In this document: piece after piece, positions 4,942-5,006 of the stretch | Layout: every line of letters begins with the position of its first letter | How positions within the stretch are numbered: position 1 is the first letter of the stretch | Assembly (NCBI GenBank): GCA_947564495.1 | Contig: CANOCD010000125.1 | Coordinates: 1 to 5,006 of the forward strand | DNA from: an uncultured Angelakisella sp. | GTDB lineage: Bacteria; Bacillota; Clostridia; Oscillospirales; Ruminococcaceae | Direction: 5' to 3' | DNA length: 5,006 bases | Made by a program: the position numbers and the translations under genes | Notes under the pieces: generated by a model | Told to the model about the DNA's origin: nothing | Databases searched by the model: none | Seen by the model: the letters and a program-made list of their open reading frames with translations, nothing else

Positions 4942-5006
4942 CGAGACAGGTAAAGTTTAGGGCCGCCCTTTTTCAAAGGACTGGGCGTAGCCCACGTGCC
5001 CGAAGG
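4942..5006 (-). repeat. Multi-hairpin intergenic repeat, right copy (inverted, cut by window end)
   Basis: Bases 4942-4979, read on the minus strand, match 194-231 at 37 of 38 positions, including the CCCTAAACTTT block and the CCTGTCTCG end. Weaker similarity reaches 4934. Beyond 4979 the copy diverges but keeps the style: GGGC/GCCC around GTA (4983-4993) parallels the CCAGGGGC hairpin of the left copy, and the CCGCC of the left copy's last stem is missing from the matching arm. The CCTGTCTCG end points toward deoC, just as the left copy's points toward the CNNM gene. On the plus strand AGGG-CCG-CCCT followed by TTTT (4959-4973) could act as a weak deoC terminator; no better one is present. 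Confidence 0.75.

Overview
The window is GC-rich (roughly 60-65% by eye). It has strong AAGGAGG-type ribosome binding sites, sigma-A-like promoters, Rho-independent terminators, a bacterial single-cluster ferredoxin and an F420-ligase-family gene of the long type that I associate with Clostridia. Together with the dense hairpin-rich intergenic repeats at both ends, this points to a GC-rich gut Clostridia member, most likely Oscillospiraceae (the Flavonifractor/Lawsonibacter/Oscillibacter neighbourhood). That placement is inferred from style and recalled protein families, not from a marker gene.

Layout, left to right. Bases 1-280 hold no gene but carry a chain of hairpins that forms a repeat element. 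A consensus-like promoter (283-311) drives a CNNM/CBS-domain membrane protein of the CorC/HlyC 'hemolysin' family (349-1695, +). A bidirectional terminator (1703-1752) separates it from a convergent minus-strand block. Read in its own direction, that block runs: F420-0:gamma-glutamyl ligase family protein (4089-2899), an unrecognised acidic 153-aa protein with weak DUF4240-like features (2825-2364), a HigA/XRE-type helix-turn-helix protein (2329-2021), and a small [4Fe-4S] ferredoxin (1954-1766). Divergent from the ligase is deoC, deoxyribose-phosphate aldolase (4271-4927, +). After deoC comes a second, inverted copy of the left-hand repeat (from about 4942 to the window end).

Transcription logic. 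The ligase and deoC have good divergent promoters with a 7-bp inverted repeat between their -35 regions. In the minus-strand block the unknown gene and the HTH gene look cotranscribed (34-nt gap). Terminator-like hairpins stand directly in front of the Shine-Dalgarno of both the unknown gene and the ferredoxin; in the ferredoxin case the Shine-Dalgarno lies inside the hairpin. The genes do not form one obvious pathway: they cover ion/envelope function, electron transfer, a possible TA-like regulator, an orphan cofactor-ligase homologue and deoxynucleoside catabolism.

Most interesting points: the near-identical inverted repeats bracketing the five-cistron block and the CNNM gene; the CNNM protein that seems to have lost its membrane ion-binding residues while keeping its CBS module; the terminator/Shine-Dalgarno overlap before the ferredoxin; and the HigA-like regulator paired with a non-RelE unknown protein. 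I found no CRISPR array, tRNA, rRNA, transposase or clear new defence system.
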